Positions 17,693-27,211 of a stretch of DNA of 64,000 nucleotides are shown in pieces (the stretch's first letter is position 1; each line of letters starts with the position of its first letter). Position numbers and translations under genes: made by a program. This DNA comes from Vibrio splendidus. Its GTDB lineage: Bacteria; Pseudomonadota; Gammaproteobacteria; Enterobacterales; Vibrionaceae. Location of the stretch: positions 115,520 through 179,519 of the forward strand of contig NZ_LNRF01000010.1 of NCBI RefSeq assembly GCF_001557875.1, read 5' to 3'. The notes under the pieces were generated by a model that was not told where the DNA came from, did not search any database, and worked only from the letters and a program-made list of their open reading frames with translations.

Positions 17693-19039
17693 ATGAAATA
17701 TTCACCAATACTCGCCGTAGCGATATCAGCCCTGTTCATTGTTGGGTGTGACGATGACGATGAACCGACAACACAACTGCAAGCTGCGCATGCATCGCCA
17801 GATGCTCCCTTAGCCAATGTTCTAGTGAACAGTCAGGCTCGTTGGAGTGGTGTCGATTATGCTCAGGCATCCGGATACACTTCAGTCAATCAAGGCCAGA
17901 CAACTCTTCAGGTCGATGTCCAACTCCCAGGTGACGCAGTTGCCACTGTAATTTCGCCAAGTCAATTCGATTTGAACGGTGAATTAGATTACACCGTGAT
18001 GGTGGTTGGTGACGCTGACGGTTCTAATAACCCGGTTGAGGCTTTAGTCGTGACGCGACCTGCTGAGGGGACGGCAACCAGCTCTACCTTAGACGTGCAA
18101 GTGGTTCATGCTGCTACGGGCGTCGGCGATGTAAACCTATATGTGACAGGACCGAGTGATCCATTGGGCGCTCCGCTTGGTACGCTGGGATATAAAGACT
18201 TTACTGATGTACTCAATATTCCTGCAGGACAATATCGTGTGAGATTAGAAACCGTGAGCGGCAGTGCTATTACTTTTGACTCTGGAGAAATAACTCTGTC
18301 TGGCGGTAGCGAGCTAACGATTGCGGCTGTGCCAAGAGCTGACTCAAATAGTGCATCTCCAGTGAAGTTGATGGTGATGGATGGTAGCGGTTCCTCTTTA
18401 ATCTACGACATGTCTGAAACTTCCGAAGTGAGAGTCGGTCATCTCGTTGATGGCGCCCCAGATGTAGATGTTTTTGTCAACGGAGCTGCATTTGCACCTC
18501 TTGCTGATTTGATGTTTAAAGAGATCCGAGGATTTCTTGACTTAGCAGCCGGAAGTTATGACATTGACATATTTGCTGATGGCACAACGACCAACGCATT
18601 GATTGATGCTGACGGGGTGGCTGTGTTTGCTGGCATGGATTACAGCATCTATGCGGTAGGTACGGTAACTCCACTGAGTTTGGAACCATTGGTTATTCCT
18701 GAAAACCGTCGTCCGGTTGCGACCAGCGCAGTGCTAAACATTACCCACGCCGCTGCTAACCCAATTGCGGCATCGGTGGATATTTACTTAACAGAAAACG
18801 CGGGGATCTCTGGTAGCACTCCAGCGCTAAGTGATGTGAAGTTCAAAGATTATGTGAATGGTATTTATGTTGCGGCGGGGTCTTACTTTGTGACGATTAC
18901 TGTAGCGGGTCAGCCGTCAGTTGTGGCTATCGACTCTGCGCCAGCAACCTTAGCTGATGGTGTGGTGTATCAAGTTGTGGCGATTGATGATTCGATGGGA
19001 ACGGGTTTTAATCTTATTGTTAGTGATACAACCGATTAG
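17693..19039 (+). CDS. Lipoprotein with four DUF4397 repeats
   Basis: A 448-residue secreted lipoprotein of unknown function. The signal ends in a lipobox IVGC (C about 19) and is followed by an acidic DDDDE tether, which as D+2 may favour inner-membrane retention by the Lol rule known from E. coli. Four DUF4397-type repeats follow, each opening with a (V/A/I)(V/A/G/T)HA-like motif and a 'DV..YV/FVNG' strand and ending in a 'AGxYxVxI' strand: near 35-125, 140-235, 240-330 and 340-445. I chose the ATG at 17693 because GGAGAG precedes it by 7 nt. DUF4397 proteins are common in archaea and bacterial envelopes; binding to polymers or surfaces is only a guess. Confidence 0.78.
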   Translation: MKYSPILAVAISALFIVGCDDDDEPTTQLQAAHASPDAPLANVLVNSQARWSGVDYAQASGYTSVNQGQTTLQVDVQLPGDAVATVISPSQFDLNGELDYTVMVVGDADGSNNPVEALVVTRPAEGTATSSTLDVQVVHAATGVGDVNLYVTGPSDPLGAPLGTLGYKDFTDVLNIPAGQYRVRLETVSGSAITFDSGEITLSGGSELTIAAVPRADSNSASPVKLMVMDGSGSSLIYDMSETSEVRVGHLVDGAPDVDVFVNGAAFAPLADLMFKEIRGFLDLAAGSYDIDIFADGTTTNALIDADGVAVFAGMDYSIYAVGTVTPLSLEPLVIPENRRPVATSAVLNITHAAANPIAASVDIYLTENAGISGSTPALSDVKFKDYVNGIYVAAGSYFVTITVAGQPSVVAIDSAPATLADGVVYQVVAIDDSMGTGFNLIVSDTTD

Positions 19040-19073
19040 CTTTTCTTAGATTGGTAGTGACAAAGTAAAAGAA

Positions 19074-19106
19074 GGTAGCGTGATGCTACCCTCTTTCCTT
19101 TTGTTT
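19074..19106 (+). terminator. Probable terminator after the DUF4397 lipoprotein gene
   Basis: Stem GGTAGC / GCTACC with a GTGAT loop followed by CTCTTTCCTTTTGTTTTC. The T-tract is interrupted, so strength is moderate. Confidence 0.6.
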
Positions 19107-19111
19107 TCTTC

Positions 19112-20470
19112 TTATTCGTGGTTGTTTTTGGCTTTTTCCAGTAAATCTGTGAAAAAGTGGCGCAACGAATAGAGCATGATCAAACTTGGAATCACCATAA
19201 GTGCGGTAAGTATAAAGAAGGTTGACCAATCATTGAGGTAATCAACCAACTCACCACTGAATGAAGCCAGTGTGGTGCGACCGAAGTTACCCAAGGATGC
19301 GAGTAATGCATATTGGGTTGCAGAGAAGGCCTGCCCAGTTAATAACGTTAAGAAAGAGACAAAGGCTACTGTCGAAAAGGCGGTCGTGAAGTTATCGACA
19401 ATGATCGTTGCCAAGAACAAGGTTTCACTCGGGCCAGTTTGAGCGATCCACGCAAACATTAGATTACTGGCCGCCATTGCCACACCGCCGATCATCAGTC
19501 CGCGTACAATACCGAATTTCACATTGAAGACACTGCCTACCAAAGTGAAGAATATGGTTGCTCCCCAGCCAATTAACTTGGAGTAATGACCGATCTGTTC
19601 ATTACTGAAACCTATCTCTTTATAGAAGGTGATCGACATGCGACCTAGGAAGGCTTCACCGATCTTAAATAGGAACACAAACAGCAATAGAGTAATGGCA
19701 ACTTGAACTCCGTTTCTTTTGAAGAAATCATAAAACGGTTCAATTACCGTCACACTGAACCAAGCGACAAGCTTTGAGCCGACCACTTTATTGTGTCGCT
19801 GCTGTGCTTGTTCTTGTAGGGCTTCACGTTCTGTATTTGGCTCTCCGACAAAAAGAGTAAACAGCATTAATACAACAACGACACCTGCCATTCCGTAATA
19901 CACGCCATTCCAACCGATTGAGTCTGCATTAATAAAGGCAAGGTAGCCTGGTAGCGAATAACCCGTCCACCACCCAATTACGGCCATTGCAGAAGCTTGC
20001 GGCAGTTTTGATGCTTCGGATTTTGGGAAGGTATCAATACGAAATGCATCAATCGCGATGTCTTGCGTGGCTGAGGCAATGGCAATAGCGAGCGCCAACA
20101 TTGAGGTAAACGCCAAATTCTCTGCGGGATTGACGCCAGCGATGAATAAGGTGCCGATTAAAACAATGGTTTGGCAGAAAAAGATCCAACTGCGGCGCTG
20201 GCCGAGTATTGCATGAAGCACTGGCAATTTTACTCGGTCTACCAATGGTGCCCATAGAAAGTTAATCGCATACACGGCAAAAACACTACCAAAGTAGCCA
20301 ATGGCAGCACGCGTTAAACCTGCATCTTTTAGCCAACCAGACATGTTGGATCCAATAAGAACCCATGGGAAGCCACTCGAACAGCCAAGCATAAACACCC
20401 AAAGTAGACGTTTATCTAGGTAGCTGCGAAAAGTCTGCATCCAAGAAAGAGAGGGAGTGCCTGATGACAT
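19112..20470 (-). CDS. ampG: Muropeptide permease AmpG
   Basis: AmpG is an inner-membrane MFS transporter that imports anhydro-muropeptides for cell-wall recycling, and so feeds ampC-type beta-lactamase signalling where present. The 452-residue protein has about 12-14 hydrophobic segments and the family N-terminus (LLWVFMLGCSSGFPWVL, then WLKDAGLTRAAIGYFG). The motif SATQDIAIDAFRIDT near 130-145 is characteristic. It lies downstream of yajG and ppiA; in E. coli yajG and ampG are adjacent too. A hairpin between ppiA and ampG suggests part of its transcription starts separately or depends on readthrough. Confidence 0.95.
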   Translation of the reverse strand: MSSGTPSLSWMQTFRSYLDKRLLWVFMLGCSSGFPWVLIGSNMSGWLKDAGLTRAAIGYFGSVFAVYAINFLWAPLVDRVKLPVLHAILGQRRSWIFFCQTIVLIGTLFIAGVNPAENLAFTSMLALAIAIASATQDIAIDAFRIDTFPKSEASKLPQASAMAVIGWWTGYSLPGYLAFINADSIGWNGVYYGMAGVVVVLMLFTLFVGEPNTEREALQEQAQQRHNKVVGSKLVAWFSVTVIEPFYDFFKRNGVQVAITLLLFVFLFKIGEAFLGRMSITFYKEIGFSNEQIGHYSKLIGWGATIFFTLVGSVFNVKFGIVRGLMIGGVAMAASNLMFAWIAQTGPSETLFLATIIVDNFTTAFSTVAFVSFLTLLTGQAFSATQYALLASLGNFGRTTLASFSGELVDYLNDWSTFFILTALMVIPSLIMLYSLRHFFTDLLEKAKNNHE

Positions 20471-20485
20471 AGGGCGTCCTTGTAT

Positions 20486-20515
20486 AGAAAAACGCCCTTA
20501 AGAAATAAGGGCGTT
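20486..20515 (-). terminator. Intrinsic terminator between ppiA and ampG
   Basis: Stem AACGCCCTTA / TAAGGGCGTT with a 5-nt loop; on the - strand it is followed by TTTCTAT after the stem's own TT. It follows the ppiA stop by 9 nt and lies just before the ampG start, so it would limit readthrough into ampG. Confidence 0.8.
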
Positions 20516-20523
20516 ACATTGGA

Positions 20524-21072
20524 TTACTTAAGAAGGGTCACTTTAGTGATGACGATTGGGTCGACTGGAATGTCTGACATGCGGCCCATTCGCTTAGTTG
20601 GAATTGTTGCCATCTTTTGTACAACATCAAAACCTTCAGTTACTTTGCCGAATACAGCGTAACCTGGGTTACCGCCTTTAGCGTTTAAGAAATCGTTATC
20701 TGAAAAGTTAATGAAGAACTGGCGAGTTGCAGAATCAGGTGCATTGGTACGAGCCATAGCGATCGTTGCTGTATCATTCTTTAGGCCGTTACTGCCTTCA
20801 TTTTTGATAGGAGCATAAGTCGCTTGTTGATTCATATCTTGATCGAAGCCGCCACCTTGCGCCATAAAACCAGGGATAACACGGTGGAAGATAGTGCCTT
20901 CGTAGCTGCCGTCTGCAACGTATTTTAGGAAGTTCTCCGCGCTAACCGGTGCTTGTTCTTGGTTTAGCTCAATTGTGAAGTCGCCTAATGTTGTTTCTAC
21001 GTTCACTTTAGGACCAGCCCAAACGCTCACGCTCACTAGCATTAATGCGATAGAAGATAAAATACGAACCAT
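20524..21072 (-). CDS. ppiA: Periplasmic peptidyl-prolyl cis-trans isomerase A
   Basis: A cyclophilin that speeds proline isomerisation during folding of exported proteins. The 182-residue protein has a signal peptide (VRILSSIALMLVSVSVWA, cut before GPKVNV) and a complete cyclophilin domain with FHRVIPGFMAQGGG near 81-94 and FFINFSDNDFLN near 121. Its ATG overlaps the yajG stop by one base, so it is translationally coupled to yajG. The export signal distinguishes it from cytoplasmic PpiB. Confidence 0.92.
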   Translation of the reverse strand: MVRILSSIALMLVSVSVWAGPKVNVETTLGDFTIELNQEQAPVSAENFLKYVADGSYEGTIFHRVIPGFMAQGGGFDQDMNQQATYAPIKNEGSNGLKNDTATIAMARTNAPDSATRQFFINFSDNDFLNAKGGNPGYAVFGKVTEGFDVVQKMATIPTKRMGRMSDIPVDPIVITKVTLLK

Positions 21073-21641
21073 TAGAAACGTTCCTTCATGTAAGTTTGTA
21101 GCTCTTGGTCGTTAGCGATTTCCGTAAGAACCAAGTTAATCACGTCATTAAGAACCATAGAGATGTCGTCATTTGACGCACTCAAGGCACCAGTGCGCGT
21201 TGCAGTACCGTTGAATGTTTTCACTAACTTGCCTTCAGGCGTTTCAGCCGTAACTTCAAGCGTTACTTTACCGTCCATTTTGTTTTCCATAATGGTGTGT
21301 TCTACGGTAACAAGCGCTTCTTGAATCTCCAAAACAATTGAGTTTTCACTGTTTACGCTTGCACGAAAACCTTGAGACTCTAACTGTTGAGCAATAGCGT
21401 TTTCTAGAGAAATACGCATGTTTTGCTTAGCATGAATTGGCTGAATGTTTGAACGGCCACTATCAACCAATGCAACATATTGAGCGGCACGAACATCTTT
21501 ACTGGTTAGTGTGTATGTTTTGCCTTGTACAAGGTTGCTTGAGCTTAGTGAAGCTTCTGGCATTACATTGATTTGTTCTTGCTGAGGGGCTGAACATGCT
21601 GTCAAAGCCATAATAGAAGCAGCCAAAATCAGTTTTTTCAT
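21072..21641 (-). CDS. yajG: YajG family outer-membrane lipoprotein
   Basis: YajG is a lipoprotein of unknown molecular function linked by position to AmpG. The 189-residue protein has a lipoprotein signal (MKKLILAASIMALTAC, lipid on C16) with SAPQQ after it, so it should go to the outer membrane. The rest is a single soluble periplasmic domain of about 170 residues. The 1-nt overlap with ppiA and the nearby ampG suggest a small envelope operon. It starts 66 nt after rlmG ends. Confidence 0.9.
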   Translation of the reverse strand: MKKLILAASIMALTACSAPQQEQINVMPEASLSSSNLVQGKTYTLTSKDVRAAQYVALVDSGRSNIQPIHAKQNMRISLENAIAQQLESQGFRASVNSENSIVLEIQEALVTVEHTIMENKMDGKVTLEVTAETPEGKLVKTFNGTATRTGALSASNDDISMVLNDVINLVLTEIANDQELQTYMKERF

Positions 21642-21707
21642 TCCTTTATCCTTTCTAAATTCACACCAGAAGCTCGGTATCTTAAATTCTTGTGAAGTCG
21701 TTTCTGC

Positions 21708-22859
21708 TTATTTATTAAAATTCGCAGGCTCTCTTGTTGCTTGTAATATCTCAAATTTTTGGTTTAGTTCAAGCGTTTCAACGTTAGCTTCACCAAATAG
21801 TCTTGCTAGTTTGACATCGTATCCGAGGTGTCGGTTGCCAATAACAATTAATTTGCCTCCATTGCTAAGAACATGCTTTGCATCACAGAACATTTGCCAT
21901 GCAATGTGATCAGTAATCGCTTGTTGCTGATGGAATGGAGGATTACACATCACTAAGTAGGTGCTGTTTTTCTTAAAGCTATCTAAACAGTTGTTGGCGA
22001 TGAACTGGAAGTTGCCGTCTTTACCAAGGTTATCCTTGACGTTTTGGCGTGCTGACTCCACAGCCATAAAGCTTTCATCCACACAGGTAATACGAGCTTG
22101 TGGGTTCAATTGCCCTGCTTTTACGCTCAATACACCGTTGCCACAGCCTAGGTCGATGATATGACGCAGCTCTGGATCTTGAGGAATATGCTCTAGCATA
22201 TAGCGAGCGCCTTGATCGAGTGCTTCCCCTGAGTAAACATTTGGTAAATTTTTCAGGCGGATATCTTCACCGTCTACATCCCACTCAACAAAAGGCTCTA
22301 CCGTTTGAACTGGCTGGCAATTTGGAGAAGAGAATACTAAGCGGTGTTTTTTCTTCGCTAGTGATGTTTTGGTTTCGCCTAGGTACTTTTCGAAAAGGTT
22401 AAGCGTAGATGTGTGAATCTCTTTTACCTTGTTGACGCCGATCACTTGGCAGCTTTCAGGCAAAGCTTGGCGCAGTTGGCTCAATTGCCAAATTAGGTGA
22501 CGATTTGTTTTTGGCAACTGCATGATCACAAGATCGATACCGTGTGGGATATCATCCATTGTGTTCAAGAAGTTCACTCGGTTACTTTGATTGCGCTGTA
22601 AGTTTTTCAGGGCACCACGGTGAGAGATAAATGAGTCACTCATCATTGTGACATCATGATCTTTCGAGAACCAAGCCGATAGAGCACCAAAACTATCGTT
22701 CATGATCAGAATGTGTTTACCAGGTTCAAGGTTCATCTCTTCAACGTGACTAATGATGTATTCGTCGCCCGCATCCCAAGCTTGAAGGGTTTCATTTGAA
22801 CGTTTTGGGAAACGATGTAAGGTCAAAGTTCTGTCGTGAAGGGTAAGTTCGGTTTTCAT
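21708..22859 (-). CDS. rlmG: 23S rRNA (guanine-1835-N2)-methyltransferase
   Basis: RlmG methylates G1835 of 23S rRNA using S-adenosylmethionine. The 383-residue protein has two methyltransferase-like halves. The N-terminal half is degenerate and likely binds RNA; the C-terminal half keeps the SAM motif IIDLGCGNGVLSV (near 237-249) and the catalytic NPPF (near 310). This two-domain plan and the length match RlmG rather than the paralogue RsmC. It diverges from bolA, with a 174-nt shared promoter region. Confidence 0.93.
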   Translation of the reverse strand: MKTELTLHDRTLTLHRFPKRSNETLQAWDAGDEYIISHVEEMNLEPGKHILIMNDSFGALSAWFSKDHDVTMMSDSFISHRGALKNLQRNQSNRVNFLNTMDDIPHGIDLVIMQLPKTNRHLIWQLSQLRQALPESCQVIGVNKVKEIHTSTLNLFEKYLGETKTSLAKKKHRLVFSSPNCQPVQTVEPFVEWDVDGEDIRLKNLPNVYSGEALDQGARYMLEHIPQDPELRHIIDLGCGNGVLSVKAGQLNPQARITCVDESFMAVESARQNVKDNLGKDGNFQFIANNCLDSFKKNSTYLVMCNPPFHQQQAITDHIAWQMFCDAKHVLSNGGKLIVIGNRHLGYDVKLARLFGEANVETLELNQKFEILQATREPANFNK

Positions 22860-23033
22860 TGCTTGAGATACTTATATAAGAAATAACAAAGATATTGTCT
22901 CAAATGCAGCCTGAACAAGATAGAAAAAACTCAACCAAACCTATGCCGTTCGCTATTAAATACTCAGACACTCGACCTATTAGGGTTTATACTCACCCCA
23001 CGGATAATGCCAATACGTTATTAAGGAATCACA

Positions 23034-23342
23034 ATGATCCAAGAAGTTATCGAAACAAAATTGCACAATGAGTTTTCACCAAGTCATTTAAACGTGATCA
23101 ATGAGAGCTATATGCACAATGTTCCGGCTGGTTCTGAGAGTCATTTTAAAGTGATTGTTGTCAGCGATGCGTTTGAAGGCTTACGCCTTATTGCTCGTCA
23201 TCGAGCGGTAAATAAAGCTCTTTCAGAAGAGCTTGCGAACAATATTCACGCACTGTCCATTCACACTTATACAAAAGATGAATGGTTGAAGCAGCTAGAT
23301 AACGTGCCAGATAGCCCAATGTGTATGGGCGGTGGGAAATAG
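23034..23342 (+). CDS. bolA: BolA family regulator
   Basis: BolA is a small stress-linked regulator that also binds monothiol glutaredoxins and Fe-S clusters. The 102-residue protein keeps the BolA fold, with SHFKVIVVSDAF near 35-46, the helix RLIARHRAVNKAL, and conserved histidine in IHALSIHTYT near 80. AAGGAATC precedes the ATG by about 6 nt. Length and motifs fit BolA proper rather than IbaG. A strong terminator follows. Confidence 0.95.
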   Translation: MIQEVIETKLHNEFSPSHLNVINESYMHNVPAGSESHFKVIVVSDAFEGLRLIARHRAVNKALSEELANNIHALSIHTYTKDEWLKQLDNVPDSPMCMGGGK

Positions 23343-23363
23343 TAGAGTAATCGAATATAGAAG

Positions 23364-23387
23364 AGGTGGCGATGCCACCTTTTTTGT
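23364..23387 (+). terminator. Intrinsic terminator after bolA
   Basis: Stem AGGTGGC / GCCACCT with a GAT loop, then TTTTTTG on the + strand. Confidence 0.9.
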
Positions 23388-23863
23388 TGCCAAATACATC
23401 TGTTTTCCGTTGTTATATCACTCAAACTGATGGTAAATCGAGCGGTTGAAAATACCCACAACGAGTAGTGTTTTTATTAACAGTGTTTCAACATAACTCG
23501 AAAAATATGAGTTTGTGACAGAGTATTAATCTCTTGTTTAAAACACGATTCAAAAGCCATTTTATCTGTGCGGCTCGTCAAATTTATACATATTTTAGAG
23601 TCCATATGCTTCAAATCTCACCAAATATAGGCCGTATTCAAGTTATTGGTCATGGCATCAAGTTGTCAAAAAATGCTAGAATACGGCACCTGATAAATCT
23701 CACATAATCTTTGTGGTGAATTTATTAATGTAATGTTGCGATTTTGGTATCTCAAATTTACCAAGACCGGACACTGTAATGTCGTGTCTAAGGGCGATTT
23801 TAAAACGTCCTGAATTTACGCAATTAAAAGAATCTTTTTCCCGATAAAGTAGTGCAAGTGCGT
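23388..23863 (+). promoter_or_regulatory. Upstream region and probable leader of the nqr operon
   Basis: No gene is visible in these 476 bases. An extended -10 (TGCTAGAAT, 23674-23682) suggests a start near 23689 and a leader of about 175 nt. Two small stems lie inside that leader: GACAC/GTGTC (23770-23788) and AGGGCG/CGTCCT (23791-23811, one G-U pair). No strong ribosome site precedes nqrA. Assignment of the promoter is inference. Confidence 0.4.
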
Positions 23864-25204
23864 ATGATTACAATAAAGAAGGGTTTGGATCTTCCTATCG
23901 CAGGAACTCCATCCCAGGTGATTAATGATGGTAAGTCCATCACTAAAGTCGCCTTGCTTGGCGAAGAGTACGTTGGTATGCGTCCTACGATGCATGCTCG
24001 CGTTGGTGATGAAGTGAAGAAAGGCCAAGTTCTTTTTGCAGATAAAAAGAACCCAGGTGTTGTATTTACTTCTCCAGCAAGCGGTAAAGTTATTGAAGTG
24101 AACCGTGGTGCTAAGCGTGTTCTTCAATCAGTAGTGATTGAAGTAGCAGGCAATGAGCAAATCACGTTCAATAGCTATGAAGCTAACCAACTAGCAAGTC
24201 TTGACCGTGAAACGGTTAAAGCTCAGTTAGTTGAGTCTGGCGCATGGACCGCTTTGCGAACTCGTCCGTTCAGCAAGGTTCCAGCAGTTGATTCTGAAAC
24301 TCAGGCTATTTTCGTTACTGCTATGGATACTAATCCGCTAGCAGCTGAGCCAGAATTAATCATTAACGAGCAGTCTGATGCTTTCGTTGCTGGTTTAGAT
24401 CTTCTTTCAACTCTGACTAACGGTAAAGTGTACGTTTGTAAAAAAGGTACTAGCTTACCTCGTTCAGCTCAGTCTAACGTTGAAGAACATGTTTTTGATG
24501 GCCCACACCCTGCAGGTCTTGCAGGCACGCATATGCATTACCTATACCCGGTAAATGCACAAAATGTAGCGTGGAGCATTAACTACCAAGACGTTATCGC
24601 ATTCGGTAAGTTGTTCCTTACTGGTGAGATTTACTCTGAGCGTGTTGTTTCTCTGGCTGGTCCAGTAGTTAATAACCCACGCCTAGTTCGTACTCAAATT
24701 GGTGCTAGCCTTGAAGAGTTGACGGACAGCGAGTTGATGCCAGGTGAAGTTCGCCTGATCTCAGGTTCAGTATTATCTGGTGTTCACGCTTCAGGTCCAC
24801 ATGCTTACCTTGGCCGTTACCATCAACAGGTTTCGGTTCTTCGTGAAGGTCGTGATAAAGAGCTATTCGGCTGGGCTATGCCTGGTAAGAACAAGTTCTC
24901 TGTTACTCGTTCATTCCTTGGTCACGTGTTTAAAGGTCAGTTGTTCAACATGACAACGACAACAAACGGTAGTGATCGCTCTATGGTTCCAATTGGTAAC
25001 TACGAGAAAGTAATGCCATTAGATATGGAGCCTACTTTGCTGCTTCGCGATCTATGTGCTGGCGACGTTGATAGTGCACAAGCACTTGGTGCGCTAGAGC
25101 TAGATGAAGAAGATTTAGCACTGTGTACCTTTGTATGTCCTGGTAAGTACGAGTACGGTCAGTTACTTCGTGAATGCCTAGATACAATTGTGAAGGAAGG
25201 GTAA
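23864..25204 (+). CDS. nqrA: Na+-translocating NADH:quinone reductase subunit A
   Basis: NqrA is the membrane-associated cytoplasmic subunit that takes part in ubiquinone reduction by the Na+ pump. I start at the ATG at 23864, giving the usual MITIKKGLDLPIAG N-terminus and the standard 446 residues; the frame extends 4 codons upstream with no better start. It opens the nqrABCDEF operon, and the nqrB start lies 5 nt after its stop. Codon choice across the operon is strongly biased (few rare codons), as expected for high expression. Confidence 0.98.
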   Translation: MITIKKGLDLPIAGTPSQVINDGKSITKVALLGEEYVGMRPTMHARVGDEVKKGQVLFADKKNPGVVFTSPASGKVIEVNRGAKRVLQSVVIEVAGNEQITFNSYEANQLASLDRETVKAQLVESGAWTALRTRPFSKVPAVDSETQAIFVTAMDTNPLAAEPELIINEQSDAFVAGLDLLSTLTNGKVYVCKKGTSLPRSAQSNVEEHVFDGPHPAGLAGTHMHYLYPVNAQNVAWSINYQDVIAFGKLFLTGEIYSERVVSLAGPVVNNPRLVRTQIGASLEELTDSELMPGEVRLISGSVLSGVHASGPHAYLGRYHQQVSVLREGRDKELFGWAMPGKNKFSVTRSFLGHVFKGQLFNMTTTTNGSDRSMVPIGNYEKVMPLDMEPTLLLRDLCAGDVDSAQALGALELDEEDLALCTFVCPGKYEYGQLLRECLDTIVKEG

Positions 25205-25209
25205 TTTTC

Positions 25210-26454
25210 ATGGGCCTTAAAAAGTTTATTGAAGACATCGAGCATCATTTTGAACCAGGTGGTAAACACGAAACGTGGTTTGCGCTTTACGAAGCAGCAG
25301 CAACACTTTTCTACACACCAGGTACAGTTACAAAGAAAAGCTCGCATGTCCGTGATAGCGTTGACTTAAAACGTATCATGATCATGGTTTGGCTTGCGGT
25401 ATTCCCAGCAATGTTCTGGGGTATGTACAACGCAGGTGGTCAAGCTATTGCAGCACTAAACCACATGTATTCAGGTGCAGAACTAGTTTCTATCATTGAT
25501 GGTAACTGGCACTACTGGCTAACCGAAATGCTTGGAGCCTCCTTAGGAGCCGATGCAGGTTGGGGCAGTAAGATGCTCTTGGGTGCGACTTACTTCTTAC
25601 CTATCTACGCGACGGTCTTTATCGTTGGTGGTTTCTGGGAAGTACTGTTCTGTATGGTGCGTAAGCACGAAGTTAACGAAGGTTTCTTTGTTACTTCTAT
25701 CTTATTCGCGCTTATCGTTCCGCCAACACTTCCTCTATGGCAAGCTGCACTAGGTATTACCTTCGGTGTTGTTGTTGCTAAAGAGATCTTTGGTGGTACG
25801 GGTCGTAACTTCCTAAACCCTGCACTTGCTGGTCGTGCGTTCCTATTCTTCGCATACCCTGCTCAGATTTCTGGTGACGTAGTTTGGACTGCAGCTGACG
25901 GTTTCTCTGGTGCAACAGCGCTTAGCCAATGGGCTCAAGGCGGTGGTAGCGCGCTAATGAACACGGTATCTGGTGAGACGATCACTTGGATGGACGCATT
26001 CATTGGTAACATTCCAGGTTCTATCGGTGAAGTATCAACGCTTGCACTTATGATCGGTGCTGCAATGATCGTATACATGGGCATTGCTTCATGGCGCATC
26101 ATTGCTGGTGTTATGATCGGTATGATTGCTGTATCAACATTGTTTAATGTGATCGGTTCTGACACGAACGCAATGTTCAGCATGCCTTGGCACTGGCACC
26201 TAGTTCTAGGTGGCTTCGCGTTTGGTATGTTCTTCATGGCAACAGACCCTGTATCAGCGTCATTTACCAATGGTGGTAAGTGGTGGTACGGCATCCTAAT
26301 CGGCGCAATGTGTGTAATGATTCGTGTAGTTAACCCTGCATACCCAGAAGGCATGATGCTTGCGATCCTATTCGCAAACTTATTTGCTCCTCTGTTTGAC
26401 CACGTTGTAATCGAGAAGAACATTAAGCGGAGACTAGCGCGCTATGGCAAGTAA
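25210..26454 (+). CDS. nqrB: Na+-translocating NADH:quinone reductase subunit B
   Basis: NqrB is the largest membrane subunit and forms the sodium path; it binds riboflavin and covalent FMN. The 414-residue protein keeps the flavinylation motif DGFSGATAL with the acceptor at T236, the exact position known in V. cholerae. It has about ten hydrophobic helices. The ATG at 25210 gives the family N-terminus MGLKKFIEDIEHHF; earlier in-frame codons lie inside nqrA. It overlaps the nqrC start by 11 nt. Confidence 0.98.
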   Translation: MGLKKFIEDIEHHFEPGGKHETWFALYEAAATLFYTPGTVTKKSSHVRDSVDLKRIMIMVWLAVFPAMFWGMYNAGGQAIAALNHMYSGAELVSIIDGNWHYWLTEMLGASLGADAGWGSKMLLGATYFLPIYATVFIVGGFWEVLFCMVRKHEVNEGFFVTSILFALIVPPTLPLWQAALGITFGVVVAKEIFGGTGRNFLNPALAGRAFLFFAYPAQISGDVVWTAADGFSGATALSQWAQGGGSALMNTVSGETITWMDAFIGNIPGSIGEVSTLALMIGAAMIVYMGIASWRIIAGVMIGMIAVSTLFNVIGSDTNAMFSMPWHWHLVLGGFAFGMFFMATDPVSASFTNGGKWWYGILIGAMCVMIRVVNPAYPEGMMLAILFANLFAPLFDHVVIEKNIKRRLARYGK

Positions 26455-27211
26455 TAACGATAGCATTAAAAAGACGCTGTTTGTTGTTATCGCATTGAGC
26501 TTAGTGTGCTCAATCATCGTTTCAACAGCTGCAGTTGTTCTTAAACCTAAGCAACAAGCTAACGCAGTTCTGGATCAGCAAACTAAGATCCTTGAAGTTG
26601 CGGGCATTGAACTTGCGGGTAATATTCCAGCACTGTACGCAGAGAACATTGAACCTCGTCTAGTTGATTTCGCTACTGGCGATTTCGTTGACGGCGACGC
26701 TGCTGCATACGACCAACGTAAAGCGGCAAAAGATCCAGCTCAGTCAATCAAGCTTTCAGCTGAAGATGACATCGCTAAGATCATTCGTCGTGCTAACACG
26801 GGTACTGTATACCTAGTGAAAGATGGCGCTGAAACTTCTAAAGTTATCATCCCTGTTCACGGTAACGGTCTATGGTCAATGATGTACGCATTCGTTGCGG
26901 TAGAAACTGATGGCAACACAGTTTCTGGTATCACTTACTACGAGCAAGGTGAAACTCCTGGACTTGGTGGTGAAGTTGAGAACCCAACTTGGCGTGCTCA
27001 ATTCGTTGGTAAGAAATTATTCGACGAAAACCACAAACCTGCTATTCAGGTTGTTAAAGGTGGCGCTCCTCAAGGTTCTGAGCACGGTGTAGATGGCCTT
27101 TCTGGTGCGACACTGACTAGCGTTGGTGTTCAACATACATTTGACTTCTGGTTAGGTGATATGGGCTTTGGTCCGTTCCTAGCAAAAGTTCGTGACGGAG
27201 GTCTGAACTAA
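26444..27211 (+). CDS. nqrC: Na+-translocating NADH:quinone reductase subunit C
   Basis: NqrC carries a covalent FMN on its periplasmic domain and passes electrons within the pump. The 255-residue protein has one N-terminal membrane helix (about 11-33) and the acceptor motif DGLSGATLT with T225, matching the known V. cholerae site; ApbE encoded downstream would attach the FMN. It overlaps both nqrB (11 nt) and nqrD (1 nt). Confidence 0.98.
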   Translation: MASNNDSIKKTLFVVIALSLVCSIIVSTAAVVLKPKQQANAVLDQQTKILEVAGIELAGNIPALYAENIEPRLVDFATGDFVDGDAAAYDQRKAAKDPAQSIKLSAEDDIAKIIRRANTGTVYLVKDGAETSKVIIPVHGNGLWSMMYAFVAVETDGNTVSGITYYEQGETPGLGGEVENPTWRAQFVGKKLFDENHKPAIQVVKGGAPQGSEHGVDGLSGATLTSVGVQHTFDFWLGDMGFGPFLAKVRDGGLN

